Source: Scedosporium boydii
Lineage: Eukaryota; Ascomycota; Sordariomycetes; Microascales; Microascaceae
Assembly (NCBI GenBank): GCA_002221725.1
Contig: NJFT01000044.1
Span: 124,001-188,000, forward strand
DNA length: 64,000 nt
Direction of reading: 5' to 3'
The position numbers and the translations under genes were made by a program. The notes beneath the pieces are model-generated. The model had not been told where the DNA came from. It did not search any database and saw only the letters and a list, made by a program, of their open reading frames with translations. Positions 44,756 through 56,127 of the stretch are shown one piece after another. Position 1 is the stretch's first letter; each line of letters opens with the position of its first letter.

Positions 44756-45870
44756 GGGTACGATCAAGACGAATTCGGCCTTCTTTTGGACGACTACACG
44801 TCTTCTGGAATGCTACTGTCCCGCAGGCTCCCGATAGCGGCTGGCCTTCGATCACCCAAGGGAAACTTGGCCGACCTCAAGCGGAGCGAGACGGTTATTG
44901 ACCAACTTCGCACCAGACAGGTTGAGGGTTGAGGGTATTCGACATTATTTGGTTTGCAGCCTAGGTAAAATACGAAAAATACTCTCCTCGGCGACTGCAC
45001 CCAAGCCAATGGCAGTGTGAATGACATTGCATTAACGCTCGAGATCTCCCACGAACACTTGGATGCTACAGAAAAACCTGCGAGACCACTATTATGTTCG
45101 CAAAGATCCGCGAGTCCATCCAAGTCTCCTTGTTGGGTCGCGCTGTAGCCAAGCGCAGCGCCGTGCCCTTCGTAGAAAGGCTCACCGGAAAAGTTCAAAC
45201 CAAGGAATTCTTCGAGACCAGCCGAGTTGCCACCACGAACTGCCAGACGGTCCGACCCCCAGTCTGGGAAGTCGGGCGATAATTGATGATCCCCATCCCA
45301 GCGCTGCAGCATCAGTGCCACGGATTTCTACAAGTCCAGCACCGGAAAGAGCCTCTGGGGCAAACTCATGCCGAAGCAGCATGTCTGTTGATCGACAGAT
45401 GACCTTCCAGACTGTAAGTTAACAGACACCGTCTCACTCTCGTGCAGAGGCTAACCACTAAGCCTCACGATTTGACCAAATCCCGACGCTGATGGGAACT
45501 GCCATTGCTCCATCGAGGTTAAAAGGACTTGGCGTGTTGGGACTATTATGCTGATGCGAATTACGTCATGGTCAGCGATATTGAGACCTTCGACAAGAAC
45601 ACAGAAGGTTTCACTGGCTGTGGATATCTTCGATCGGGACAGGAGATCTGCTTGTCCAAGGGCGAACCTCTCACGTCTAACCTATTTCCAATGCCATTTG
45701 CGGTCCTCAGAAGCCTCAAGGAGGGCCCCACGGCAGCAAGAACCTCTCGGGATTTGAACATCACGGAAAGCGACTGGACCAGTCATGGTCCTGACTCGCT
45801 GGAACCAGGATCTTTTCCAAACAAGAGTCTCACTTGCCCACTCATGCGTAATATCATCCTCCTCGAAGTA
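44756..45870 (+). pseudogene. Relic of a LysM/GH18 killer-toxin-like chitinase N-terminal region
   Basis: No single ORF spans this stretch, but pieces in different frames line up in order with the N-terminal half of large fungal LysM-plus-GH18 chitinases. About 44756-45080: one frame containing two stops and the segment DCTQANGSVNDIALTLE. About 45090-45285: a frame one base away with a VERLTGKVQ-like segment. About 45310-45420: a LysM-like fragment with ATDFYK and PKQHVC, where a stop replaces the next expected cysteine. About 45535-45700: a second LysM-like fragment with VMVSDIETF, FTGCGYL and QEICLSKG, then another frame change into NAICGPQ. No catalytic GH18 segment remains. In intact relatives the LysM modules bind chitin; here at least three frame changes and three stops show decay. 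Confidence 0.55.
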
Positions 45871-46366
45871 TGACTCGGAATTGGTACGGCTTAGCGAAGC
45901 CAGTTGAAAAAGATGCAAGAAGTATGACTGTCGCTGGCCAACCTGTGTCTTTTTTGTTATGTCGATTTAGGCAGCAATTCCCCGGGTTTCCCAGAAGCCC
46001 TAAATGGATCGACTGATTGGCAGTCCGACGTTGCACGACCATAAGCACTAGCTCACCGATGAGAGTCAGACTGTCGTAATTCCACTCGGGGTACGCGGCA
46101 CAGAGGGAATACGATGACCGTCACACTCACACAGCAGCCGCCTGGAAACGGTACTGATTCCCCTTTAACTAGCCGCTTCCTGGTCTCCTGGTCTGTCCGA
46201 CACACCTCAATTCCTTCCTGAAGTTTGGCGTCGCATTCGAGCCACCAACTAGATTTCTTTTTCGAAATTATCCCTGTGCCTTTCCCGGCCGTTAACTAGA
46301 TTGCATGTGAAAGCGCCTTACCTCCTAAATTAATTTTATTTTCACTGAGCTTGCAAAACTGAAATC
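45871..46366. other. Promoter of the ABC transporter gene
   Basis: No ORF of interest. AT-rich with short CT tracts towards the start codon at 46367. Confidence 0.5.
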
Positions 46367-48415
46367 ATGGGTCAAAGCCGCCCTCATTCCCCTGTCGAGA
46401 GCGATCCCTTACTGCAACCGAACAGTGGAACTCGTCAATCTCCCGACATCTACGGCATTTTGTCCTTTCAGGGAATACCAAAGGCCTCCCCGGAAGTCGA
46501 CTCAAGTTCTAGTTGCGGGGCCGGTTCTGCACTCGACATTGATGATAAAGATGATTCCGATTCCGATTCCAATTCTGACGACGCAGCCTCGGTGAAGAAG
46601 CGCCGAGCCCAGCGACTCAAAGAAACCGGTGGATGGTGGGGGTATCTCAAGGACTTCTCTATCTTCCTCCCATATATCTTGCCTCGTAGAGATCTCCAGG
46701 TTCAGCTATGCATTATTGTTTGCATCCTTTGTTTAGCTGGAGGACGTGTTCTCAATGTCATGACTCCCACCCAGCTTGGAATTATCACCGACAAGATCGT
46801 CCAGGGTGGCAGCGAACCCCCCTACCGGGAGCTACTTGTTTGGCTCGTTCTCAACATCGTTCACGGCGTATCCGGCCTCGATATGATCCAAGACCTCGCA
46901 AAGATTCCCATCAGGCAGTTCTCTGAGCGCCAAGTCACGAACGCCGCCTTTGCCCATGTCATGAACCTGTCAATGGACTTTCACGCGGAGCGGGATTCGG
47001 CCGAAGTGATGAAGGCCGTCGAGCAGGGCGGCGCTCTGATGAACCTCCTCGATACGGCTGTGAACGAGATGTTGCCGACTTTTTTCGACCTGATTATCTC
47101 CTTCGGTATCCTCTACTCGAGATTCGACTCATCCGTGTCGCTCACTATGATGACAGCCTTTGCAGGATTTTTGATGTTCGAAATCTTGACGACTCGCTGG
47201 AAAATTGAACCACGCCGACGGTACATGAAGGCGTCGCGGGAAGAGGCCCGTGTCATGCACCAAGGGATTCAGGGGTGGATGACAGTTTCGTATTTCAATT
47301 CCTTCGGCTACGAGCGACACCGATTCGGGCAGGCAGTGGATGCAAAGCTGGAAGCTGACCGAAAGTTGTCAGTCCGCGTGACGTGCCTCCAGGGTGCGGT
47401 GGAGCTGATTGAACCCTTCACCTTTGTCATAATCGCCTGCATGATTGCGCGTCGCGTAATGAGAGGCGAGGCATCCCCTGGAGACTTCGTCTTCTTCATA
47501 GACTACTGGGGCTACCTCATTTGGCCGCTCAAGTTTCTGATGCACGAGTACCGGGCTGTCATGTCCTACCTCATTGATGCCGAAAGACTACTTGTGCTCT
47601 TCCAGACCAACCCTACCATCACCGACCGACCCGAGGCGCACAGCATAGGTGCTGTTGCGGGCCACGTCACGTTCAAGAACGTTTTCTTCGCGTACAACCC
47701 CCGGAAAATAGCTGTTAGTGACCTGACTTTCTCAGCCGCGCCTGGAAAGACCGTGGCCTTCGTCGGAGCCACTGGTGCAGGTAAATCCACCATTACGAAG
47801 CTCCTCCTGCGCTTCTACGATGTGGCGAGTGGATCCATCGAGATTGACGGAAACGACATCCGTGACGTAACCCTTTCTTCCCTCCGTGACGTCATAGGCG
47901 TTGTCCCCCAGGATCCATTGCTCTTCAATGCTACGATACGGGAGAACCTACGCTACGCCAAACTATCTGCCACTGACGATGAGATTTCTGAAGCTTGTCG
48001 CGTCGCCGCCATCCACGACAAGATTATCGGTTTCCCTGACGGCTATGATACGCGCGTCGGCGAGAATGGAGTGAAACTCTCGGGTGGTGAGGTGCAAAGA
48101 CTGGCCATTGCACGTGTGGTCCTCAGGGATCCATCTATCCTGGTTCTGGACGAGGCGACGAGCGCCGTCGACACAAATACGGAGTCGAATATCCAACAAG
48201 CGCTCGAGGCGTTCAAAGGAACGAGGCGGCGCACGACTTTTGTGATTGCGCACAGGTTGTCGACCGTAGTTGGTGCGGATCGTATCCTGGTGTTGGACGA
48301 GGGTCGTGTAGTGGAGAGCGGAACCCATGCGGAGCTACTGGCGAGAGCTGGGAAGTATAAGGCGCTATGGGACAAGCAAATTGGAACTGATGCCGAGCAC
48401 CCAGAGCATGAATAA
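46367..48415 (+). CDS. ABC half transporter, HMT1/ATM1-like (ABCB subfamily)
   Basis: 682 aa, single exon. The N-terminus is hydrophilic with a very acidic Ser/Asp tract at about residues 57-75 (DIDDKDDSDSDSNSDD). One ABC exporter membrane domain with six helices follows (about 100-400), then one nucleotide-binding domain: Walker A GATGAGKST (about 467), Q-loop GVVPQDPLLF, signature LSGGEVQR (about 571), Walker B ILVLDEATSA (about 590) and the H-loop His in AHRLST. A single TMD-NBD unit means it works as a homodimer. HMT1-like proteins sit in the vacuolar membrane and move metal-thiol conjugates; ATM1 is mitochondrial. No clear mitochondrial presequence is visible, which favours the HMT1-like role. 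Confidence 0.88.
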   Translation: MGQSRPHSPVESDPLLQPNSGTRQSPDIYGILSFQGIPKASPEVDSSSSCGAGSALDIDDKDDSDSDSNSDDAASVKKRRAQRLKETGGWWGYLKDFSIFLPYILPRRDLQVQLCIIVCILCLAGGRVLNVMTPTQLGIITDKIVQGGSEPPYRELLVWLVLNIVHGVSGLDMIQDLAKIPIRQFSERQVTNAAFAHVMNLSMDFHAERDSAEVMKAVEQGGALMNLLDTAVNEMLPTFFDLIISFGILYSRFDSSVSLTMMTAFAGFLMFEILTTRWKIEPRRRYMKASREEARVMHQGIQGWMTVSYFNSFGYERHRFGQAVDAKLEADRKLSVRVTCLQGAVELIEPFTFVIIACMIARRVMRGEASPGDFVFFIDYWGYLIWPLKFLMHEYRAVMSYLIDAERLLVLFQTNPTITDRPEAHSIGAVAGHVTFKNVFFAYNPRKIAVSDLTFSAAPGKTVAFVGATGAGKSTITKLLLRFYDVASGSIEIDGNDIRDVTLSSLRDVIGVVPQDPLLFNATIRENLRYAKLSATDDEISEACRVAAIHDKIIGFPDGYDTRVGENGVKLSGGEVQRLAIARVVLRDPSILVLDEATSAVDTNTESNIQQALEAFKGTRRRTTFVIAHRLSTVVGADRILVLDEGRVVESGTHAELLARAGKYKALWDKQIGTDAEHPEHE

Positions 48416-49207
48416 CTCGGCATGTCGATATTAGCTCCGGGTCCGACGTCTGGTCCCCGACTGGGAGTGAGAGTTTGCTTAGAGGAGGCCAGTCCGTCCA
48501 CTCGACATTCTTGCTGGATCTGTCCTCTCTACATCCTTAACACCCTATTTATCGCATTTGCTTCCCCACGGATATATCACTTTGGACTTCCCCCTTCCCC
48601 TAAATACCATTGAGTAAGGCGTCCTTATCCGCCATAAGTTTATGCCGCTAACGGTCTAAAAGATTCGCTGTCTGCTAAATGGCCACCACCACCTTAAGCA
48701 ATCACCCCGATCGCGGCCGCACCAGACACGACATGGCTAGCATGACCACCTCCGTCGATTCGTCTGTTTGACCTCAGCAACAGGTACGTTCACCTCAGAA
48801 ACACCGGGACCTGCCTGTTAACATTGGGCCTTGCTTCATAGTTGTCGTAAAAATTGGAACCCCCTGAAAAGTTCAAGGCGGTGATAGGCCGTTCGTTTTA
48901 CGCTCTTTATTCTTGTCTGGATCTGTACCATTTGCCTCGAAAGTACACCTCGCGGTTTTTTTCTCCCGTTTGGTAAGCGCCAGGCGCAATATATGGCATT
49001 AACAATTTATTGAATACATGGCACTTAATAGCTTTTTCCCAAATGTAAACTGCCTTTCAGTAAATCCGGTACGCTGCCAAGGGGAGCTCTAGCTGTTCTG
49101 GTGCACATACAGCCCTGGATCCGGGTCTAGAGAAGCGGAGCCGAGAGTAAACGAAATGTTCCCTAAGTACTGTCCCGAAACTCCCACCATGCATCCACAA
49201 CATCGCT
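48416..49207. other. Convergent intergenic region
   Basis: Space between the 3' ends of the ABC transporter and the APH-like gene. No coding signal. Confidence 0.5.
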
Positions 49208-50119
49208 CTAGCCCATCTTTTCTAAACGCATAGCGACCCTACGGCACCAGTCCCTTTTCGAGACTTCATGCCCATGAGTGAGATCCATTCCTGCCGAGAG
49301 TCGAAACTTTGATCTGACCCATTCGATAGGCACATAGCCAACAAGCTCCCAATCGATGATTCCCAGTGAACCTGTTGAGGGTTTCACAATGAGGTTTGTG
49401 GGACCAAGGTCACAGTGATAGAAGACAAGATTAGAGAGATCCATAGACATTTCGGTGCAGTTCTTCAGGAGCTGCTGTGGTGAAAGAGCATCCGGCGCCT
49501 TACTGTTTCCTTTGATAAGATAGCGCTCAAGTAGCTGGTGCCCGTCTACACCGCTGACGATGTCGCCCTTCCAGGTTGCCAAGTGATCACAAATATCGAC
49601 TACCGTCTTGACGTAATGCTTGCGTGTAGTCTCGTCCAGGCTGGGCCAGGCCTCATCAAGGAGCTGTCCGGGAACCCTCGAGACGACGAGGAAATACAGC
49701 GAGCCAATCTCAAAATGATGTAATACGTCCGGAAAATCAAAACCTAGGGGCTTTTGGTCTTTGAGAAACTGGAGAGTAACATGCTCTCGGGTCACATCGG
49801 GATAGTCTATGCGATGCGCTTTGATGAACGCTTCGCCTGCCCGCCAAACAGCCGCCTGGTTGTCAATTGCGTGGACTCGCGGGATGGGAGATGCGTTTTC
49901 TGCGAGTGGTTTGGAGTCTGGAAGAGGCTCAGGGGCAGTGGAAAGTGCGAAATGTCCCCCATTGCCGTCGCTCCAGCATGTTGTATTGGCTGTAATCTTG
50001 TTGGGTGTTGCCGACGACGAATGTGTAAGAAGAAGGGTATTTGAGATTAGCCACGAATTTCCCTCAATTTCTCGGATGCATTCATTGAGGTGCAGATCAG
50101 AGAAGTTAACGGACGACAT
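49208..50119 (-). CDS. APH/choline-kinase-like phosphotransferase family protein
   Basis: 303 aa, single exon. The C-terminal lobe has the kinase-like catalytic loop FYHCDLGPTNLIV (H-x-D...N) and the metal-binding GIIDWE, as in aminoglycoside-phosphotransferase-like proteins. The N-lobe is short and atypical, with no clear glycine loop, but GSLYFLVVSRVPGQLLDEAW fits the hinge region. Fungal APH-like proteins form a large family mostly without known substrates; drug resistance should not be assumed. No signal peptide. Start ATG 50119 lies in a good context (MSSVNFSDL). Confidence 0.85.
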   Translation of the reverse strand: MSSVNFSDLHLNECIREIEGNSWLISNTLLLTHSSSATPNKITANTTCWSDGNGGHFALSTAPEPLPDSKPLAENASPIPRVHAIDNQAAVWRAGEAFIKAHRIDYPDVTREHVTLQFLKDQKPLGFDFPDVLHHFEIGSLYFLVVSRVPGQLLDEAWPSLDETTRKHYVKTVVDICDHLATWKGDIVSGVDGHQLLERYLIKGNSKAPDALSPQQLLKNCTEMSMDLSNLVFYHCDLGPTNLIVKPSTGSLGIIDWELVGYVPIEWVRSKFRLSAGMDLTHGHEVSKRDWCRRVAMRLEKMG

Positions 50120-50791
50120 ATTGATTGGTATTGATAATTCAAGAAGACGGGTGGCTTAAATCTCGCCATAACAACCACTGTGAGTGGCGAGAGACTACTA
50201 AAGCACTTCAGTGTTTCGGGTGACGCGAAGTGTGCCATGCCTCGGTCATGAGACCCCCTCCTCTTGGATATGGGTGATTTCAGATGCAGGAGAAAACGGC
50301 ACCGTCTCCGTTAGTGAGTGTGGAGTTAGAAGCAAAGGAGCCTGCTGCCTCATTTATGACGGGAAGGGAGTGGCAAGTTGGGCACATATTCGGCGGGACG
50401 GAAGCATGTAGCAATGGTCCAGTTCATTGGCCATTGTGAGTGATCCGATACCGCAATCCGGTCATTTAGGCAGCAGTGCTGGCACTTCTTGGATTTCGGG
50501 AGAGACAGACCAATCTTGCCTGAGAGTTGGGTGGCACAGAATGTGACAATTTGACAATGAGATGTGTTCCTGCTGTGCCACCAACTTGTGGTCACCGAAA
50601 ACTAGAAGACAAATCACAACGCCCAGGAACCCGAAATCACCCGAACCGAATTTGGATTGATAAAGGATGGTTCGCATTGGGTGTCGGTGTCCAAGGGAGA
50701 AAAGCAAGGTTCTTCTTCAACTCTACTCCGTATGCAACCTTACAGACGCCATCAAGAATCTAAGCACAACAACATTGGCAATCAAAAAATT
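50120..50791. other. Divergent promoter region
   Basis: Between the APH-like gene (minus) and the small ORF at 50792 (plus). No coding signal; the longer frame open from 50657 lacks protein-like composition before the ATG at 50792. Confidence 0.5.
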
Positions 50792-51250
50792 ATGTCTGAC
50801 TTCAATAAACCAACCAATCCGAATGGCCAGCAGCCGGAGCAGGGCACTCCTGCGGCGATCGTCCAAAACATCAGCGCTGTTCTCTCAGCTGCCGGCATCC
50901 AACCCGGTGTCATACCGACTCCGGAACAAAGTGCTTTCGTCATGTCGATGTTATCAGCACAAGCTGGCGTTAGCCCCCTCCTGGCCCTGAGGAATTTCCC
51001 GACTACTGTACGAGAGCGACTGGGAGCCGATGTCGCAAATAGCCTTAACGACTGTGTTGACCGAATTCTCGACGATACTACGGGGGAAGCCGAATGGGAA
51101 AGAGCGAGAGTGGAGGGACGTGCATTGCTCCGAGGAGAACAAGACTTGGAGGCTTTGTACGATAAGGCATTTTCCGACCCAGTGGCAGTGGGACTAGCAA
51201 GGAGCCTAAGAAGTGAAACGAAAAGGTCGACTGCTTCTGCCACCTCGTAA
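50792..51250 (+). CDS. Small protein of unknown function (152 aa)
   Basis: The start is the ATG at 50792 (MSDFNKPTNPNGQQPEQG). After a polar N-terminus come amphipathic helices (AAIVQNISAVLSAAG, AFVMSMLSAQAG, VRERLGADVANSLNDCVDRILD, RALLRGEQDLEALYDKAF). No signal peptide, membrane segment or catalytic motif. I do not recognise the family. It is convergent with the zinc GTPase gene, with stops 168 bases apart and a 13-T run at 51383 between them. Confidence 0.6.
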   Translation: MSDFNKPTNPNGQQPEQGTPAAIVQNISAVLSAAGIQPGVIPTPEQSAFVMSMLSAQAGVSPLLALRNFPTTVRERLGADVANSLNDCVDRILDDTTGEAEWERARVEGRALLRGEQDLEALYDKAFSDPVAVGLARSLRSETKRSTASATS

Positions 51251-51418
51251 ACGCCATCGAAGATTCCAGTAGCTCAATAGTCGGCGGGTCATAGGTTGTG
51301 AGCGGGTTCTTATTCACAGGATCCACAGATGAGCATGAAGCAGATCCTGTCAATCCAGTCTGAATTTTAACGCTGCAGTGTCTTTTTTTTTTTTTCTTCT
51401 GAACTATCTAAACTGTAT

Positions 51419-53538
51419 TTACCGCCTTCCAACTGGGTGTACGACACATTTTTCATCCGGGGCGTGATCGTGTTCCTCTTCCGCTTCATCCGGCCAGTCC
51501 GGGAAACCATCGTCAAACAGATCAGCCAATCTATCTAGCTTGTCACCCAGGCTGTTATCGTCATAGCGCATGGCATTCTCCCAGCGGGTAAACTCCTCGT
51601 CCGTGAGCAGGCACTCATCAAGCGCCTTCTCCAAGCCCTTGACATTGAGAGCCTCACCGATGAAGACTAGCTCTTGCCGACGGTCACCCCACTCACCGCC
51701 GTTGCGCATATCATATTGAACGAGAGCGTCGACTTCGGGATCTCCAGTCATGTACTCCTCTTGAGGCAAGGTGCAGAACCAAGGGCGACCACCAGAGAGG
51801 GTCAACATGCCGCCGGCCTGAGACCATTCGCCGGCGCGGTGTGGTCTCGTTGCTAGCAAAAATTCACCCTTGGATCTGAAGAGGCGGGCGAAGAGGGGAT
51901 CAGCTCTCTTGTTGGCGAGGATTACCTCATTGGCAGGCGGGACCAGATCGTCGACCATTTCGATGTCAAGTTCATCTTTAGACCCCCGCAGAGAAGCGGA
52001 GGGTGATGGTACTGTTATTGTAGTTGACTGGATGGATGGGCTTCGAGAGGATGATGACTTGTCCGAGGTATCTTGTGCTTTTTGATCGTCGTCGTCCAGG
52101 CTCATGTCGACATCATCATCATCATCTTCTTCTTCTTCCTCATCGTCTTCCTCTTCATCATCCGGATGTTGTAGTTGAAGGATGAACTTGTCATGCAGTA
52201 ATTTGAAGAGGCGGTAGGGGTGGAAAGGCCGCCTTCGGGCGTAGATGAAGTTGCGGACATTATATTCCTCGGTCTCTGGTTTAGGAGTAAGGACATTTCG
52301 GCCATTGACCTAACAGGAGAAAGAAAGAAGTCAGCGGAGATTAGGAGAAGGTGGAAGATGAGGGGTGCTCACTTCTCTTAAGGTCATTGCGTGAAGGTCC
52401 TGAAGCCAGCCATATCCAGTCTGAGCTCGGGCCATGTCAAACATTCCGGTGCTTACAATCTCCTTGACATCGATTTTTCCAAACGATGCCTCTAGAAGTT
52501 TTGCTCGGTGATTCAGCTTCGTAATCAACTCGACGATGCGGGCTTTGGTCTTTCTATCAACCTAGATAACCCCCCCAAGTAAGTTTCAGGCCGTAGAGGT
52601 TCGGCTCCTTCATGGTAGGGCTGCACAAACCATGTCAATCTTGTTCAGAACAATGACGTCTGCGAATTCAATTTGATCAACCATGAGGTCCGACACGGTT
52701 CTCTCATCCTCAGGCGTCACGTCATCTCGGCGTGAAGAAAGGAGGTCATCTGTGTCGAAGTCATTGAAAATTGTGAAAGCGTCAATGACAGTGGCTGTAG
52801 TGTCAAGACGGGCAAACTTGTCGAGACCGCCGGCTCTTTTTCTACATTTCAATACCGTTTTAGTATATAGGCGGACTACTCGAAGCATAACATGAACAAA
52901 AAAGGTGTTGACTTACAGTTGCTTAAGGACCTTGAGCATATCAGCATCGAGTTCGGCACCACCATCAGCCATCGCATCCATCTGCTCGGCAAGACGGCGG
53001 TCAAAAGTCTCCGCGACTTGTTCAGGCTCGCTGATACCGCTACTCTCGATGATGATGTAGTCGTACTCTTGCAATTCGGAAAGGCGGACCAGCTCTTCGA
53101 GCAAGTCACCCCGGAGAGTACAACAGATACATCCGTTCTGTAGGGCAATAACCTTTTCTTCTGTCTTGGTGAGTCGGTGGGTCTGTTTGATGAGTGAAGC
53201 GTCAACGTTGATACTGTTAAAGTATATTAGTACATAATTTGATCATTCCCATATGTTAAGGGCCAAAAGAAAAGGAGAAAGAAAAACACGAAAGCTTAGA
53301 CTGACGCTCCAATGTCGTTCACAATAACCGCGATTCGAAGGCCATGATCACTCTGGAGGATGTGTTGAAGTAGTGTGGTCTTCCCACTACCCTATGCCCA
53401 AGTCACGTTAGAAGAATTGTGGGCTGCGCAAGACTTTTTGAGAGATCGTACCAGGAATCCGGAGAGAAGGGTAACTGGGAGCGGCTTAGTAGGCTGCCTT
53501 TGCGCCGCGCGGCTCTTGGTCCTGGTTTTGCGAACCAT
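51419..53538 (-). CDS. CobW/COG0523 zinc-chaperone-type GTPase (ZNG1/CBWD-like), six exons
   Basis: Exons on the minus strand: 53538-53452, 53391-53306, 53213-52917, 52841-52631, 52561-52373, 52309-51419; sum 1761 nt, 586 aa. All five introns are GT-AG (60-92 nt). The Walker A motif GFLGSGKTTLL is made by splicing intron 1, followed by the metal-binding GCICCTLRGDLL (CxCC), ESSGISEPEQVAETF (switch/Walker B region) and LNKIDM (NKxD). After a very acidic insert of about 17 Asp/Glu residues and a Ser/Thr-rich linker, the C-terminal CobW_C domain follows (GEFLLATRPHRAGEWSQAGG, DRRQELVFIG) with a His/Asp/Glu tail (EEEHDHAPDEKC) that could bind zinc. ZNG1 proteins transfer zinc to client enzymes such as methionine aminopeptidase. 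Confidence 0.9.
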
Positions 53539-54909
53539 TGGATTTGAGTTTCTCTGAAAGCACAGGTCTTGGATATCGACTCTAATGGTGTGATTACGAT
53601 GGCAAGGATAATAATAACCACAAGGGTGAGTGTTTAACAGTCTTACAAGGGCGTGGCCCGAATTATATACCCTGCTACTTCGGCCTTATACACCGACGAG
53701 CATGCTGACCACTCCGGTCCATGTTTGAAGGTACATGCCAAACCTCCGAACGGCCAGTCCTCACAAACCAAGTCCATTGTCCACTCATGTTCGCCGGATT
53801 ATCCATCAATATGTGACAGGTACCGTTGAGGCTATCAAGGTGTCCCCCCTGCATTGGGCCATCAGGGTCACAGTAACCTTGATGTCTCCGATGGTCCACA
53901 GATTTATCGGCTTAGCACACAAGAATCGTGAGAAACTGCGATAACTGGGACTGCTAGGCATGTGGATCCCAGTCTAGACCACACTATGAACCAATGGAAC
54001 GCACTGGATATTGGATTAGCTCCGGCTGGTCAAATATGGCTGCATCGTTAAGTACTACCCCACGCGGCCGAAGATCCGTGGGAATCGGAAGATGCGAAGC
54101 TTGATTAGACCCCACCTGGCCACCAGAAACTTGTCGATTTTGAGCTCACGAATTCAAGGATGCCATGAGAGTAACCGATGCGCCTCCTTCCTCAGTGAAT
54201 GCTCGATGTATGCCCTAGGGCCGAACTTCAAACCCACACATGTTGAGATTAATACATTGTATCTCCAAAATTCACCAATTTATAGTCTGTTCATCCTCAC
54301 GAGCCACACTCGGGGTTGGCGTGGCAGGCCGGTCAAGAATCTCCCGACCCCGTCGACAGGCCACCAGAGATGGCAAATTGACAGGCCCGGCAATCAATTG
54401 ACTCATCGTTCCTATCTATGTAAAGGGCTCGGCCCACAATCTGGGATTGCTCTGCTCAGATGCACTTGAAGTTGCCGTAACCCTCGTGTATTGTTGACCT
54501 TAGTTTCCGCCCAGTCGGACTAAAATTCTTTGTAGAAGATTCCCCATTAGTTGTCTGTTCAGTGAGAGAAATCCTTTACATTTGGCCATACATGTGTCGG
54601 CTATAGAATCCCTCGAGTCCTTATCAGCTACAGGAGGTGCCACTTCCTCTTTCTCCTATCCACATACCTCTTCGCTCACCTCTTCCTTACATTCTATTCA
54701 CTAGAATAAAGCTAACCCCTGAAATTTGGTGGTTGAAGCGGAGCCATCACCACGAAGAAAAGGTGCGCAACATTTTAAAGTCATACAGATAGAGAGGGTC
54801 TAGTACAGCCCCACCTGACCCCGAGTTCGGCCCCAGGAAACCTGGGCAACGCGAGAGGTGGATGATGAATCATCTCCAGACAGAACGGACGGCTGACAGC
54901 GCCTTTACT
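53539..54909. other. Intergenic, 1.4 kb without a gene
   Basis: Promoter of the zinc GTPase gene, then non-coding sequence and the 3' flank of the gene at 54910. The plus-strand ORF at 54092-54469 has no protein-like features. Confidence 0.5.
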
Positions 54910-55410
54910 TCAATATGGCTCAAGAAAGTCCCACAAGGCCCCTTCCCCTTTGACCTCAACCAATGTCGCTCCATCCTCCGCAACCGCCATGCTCCACTGC
55001 TCATCGCCGTGCCTCGTCAAAAACTCGTACCCGCCTTTTCTATTGGGCAACAGGTTGAAGAACTCGTGGCTTAAATGCTTCTTCGCGCTGGCAGTATACC
55101 TCTTGCTCTCGTTGTACCGTCCAATGTATGTTCCGGAAACGGAGTTGCGGAACCCCAACCAGCCGTCTTTTCGCACGCAGTGCCAATAAAACCCATCGCG
55201 GATCCCATTGCCATCGCAGAGTCGCAGGTCGCCATCCACAAGAGCGATTATTCTGCCCGTCTCGCGGTGGCGAATTATAAAGGTGCAGTCTGCGGCCGGA
55301 ATTGATTCTACCAGTTTCCGAGGATCGTATGCTTCCGGGACGGCTGTGTGGGTTGGCGTAAGGCGCCCCTCGGTGGTGGAGGCTGTAGACATAGTCTCGA
55401 AGGTGTCCAT
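54910..55410 (-). CDS. Small globular protein, possible beta-trefoil-like (166 aa)
   Basis: A Ser/Thr-rich N-terminal tail (about 30 residues) is followed by a compact domain: CTFIIRHRETGRIIALVDGDL, WHCVRKDGWLGFRNSVSG and a closing LWDFLEPY. The repeated 'G-W-L-G-F-R-N...G-x-Y-I-G' pattern is reminiscent of fascin/ricin-type beta-trefoil repeats, and similar fungal proteins are common, but none has an assigned function that I know. No signal peptide. A 15-T run (55424-55438) lies directly upstream of the start on the plus strand. Family call is an inference. Confidence 0.6.
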   Translation of the reverse strand: MDTFETMSTASTTEGRLTPTHTAVPEAYDPRKLVESIPAADCTFIIRHRETGRIIALVDGDLRLCDGNGIRDGFYWHCVRKDGWLGFRNSVSGTYIGRYNESKRYTASAKKHLSHEFFNLLPNRKGGYEFLTRHGDEQWSMAVAEDGATLVEVKGEGALWDFLEPY

Positions 55411-56127
55411 ACTCGATTCAGGCTTTTTTTTTTTTTTTCTTTCTCTTTCCTCCGTTTCCTTGGAGGTTAAGGACGAAGTTCGAGCTGGGATCCGGGCGTT
55501 GATTGATGATGAGAGAGAGAGAGGCGGGGAAGAGATGATGATGACATAACCGGTGGCGTTGTACGAGCCAACACTATTAGGATTTCATAGGTGGGGCAGG
55601 TGCCAAATCGAATGACCTTCAATCCAGGGCATCATCATCAACATTGAATGGCCAATGATGGAGATTCTGTCAAGCCTTTGGCCTGCTTAGTAAGAATATC
55701 GAATTGAAGTTTCTTCGTGCTGCCTGAAGTGTGATTAAGGTTGTTGTTCAACTTGAGAACGATTCTTCTTCCAAGCTAATGTTGCAGCAAAACTGCTGGG
55801 TCGCTTCAGAAATGTAACAACATTGAAGTAAATGAAACGCTCTGGGGAAAAAAGGCATTGACACGCCAAGGTCGCCTTCGCCAGTCAACTGCTCGTTCTG
55901 CATAACGCCTACAGGCCCGCCTTGCCCTGATGTTGAGCTCTCCCGGACTGTTGTCGAGACGAGTGACGTTCAAGTTTAGGGATGCAAGGATAGGCAATGG
56001 TCTCTTAATCTGTCCCCCAAAAAACCGTAGTACCTCATTTTATCCTGAGCAGCCAGCATTCCATGAAATCAGGCCAAGCAACATGAACCAAACCGACCTG
56101 TGTATTGGAAACTTCTCACAACAAGGG
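55411..56127. other. Intergenic
   Basis: Promoter of the small globular protein gene, with a 15-T homopolymer at 55424, then non-coding sequence up to the tRNA-like locus. Confidence 0.5.

Noticed and set aside
44794..45321. 175-aa minus-strand ORF
   Set aside because: It is antisense to the ordered LysM/GH18 fragments on the plus strand and has no recognisable motif.
52100..52140. CAT/CTT triplet repeat as a non-coding microsatellite
   Set aside because: It lies inside exon 6 of the zinc GTPase and encodes the acidic insert.
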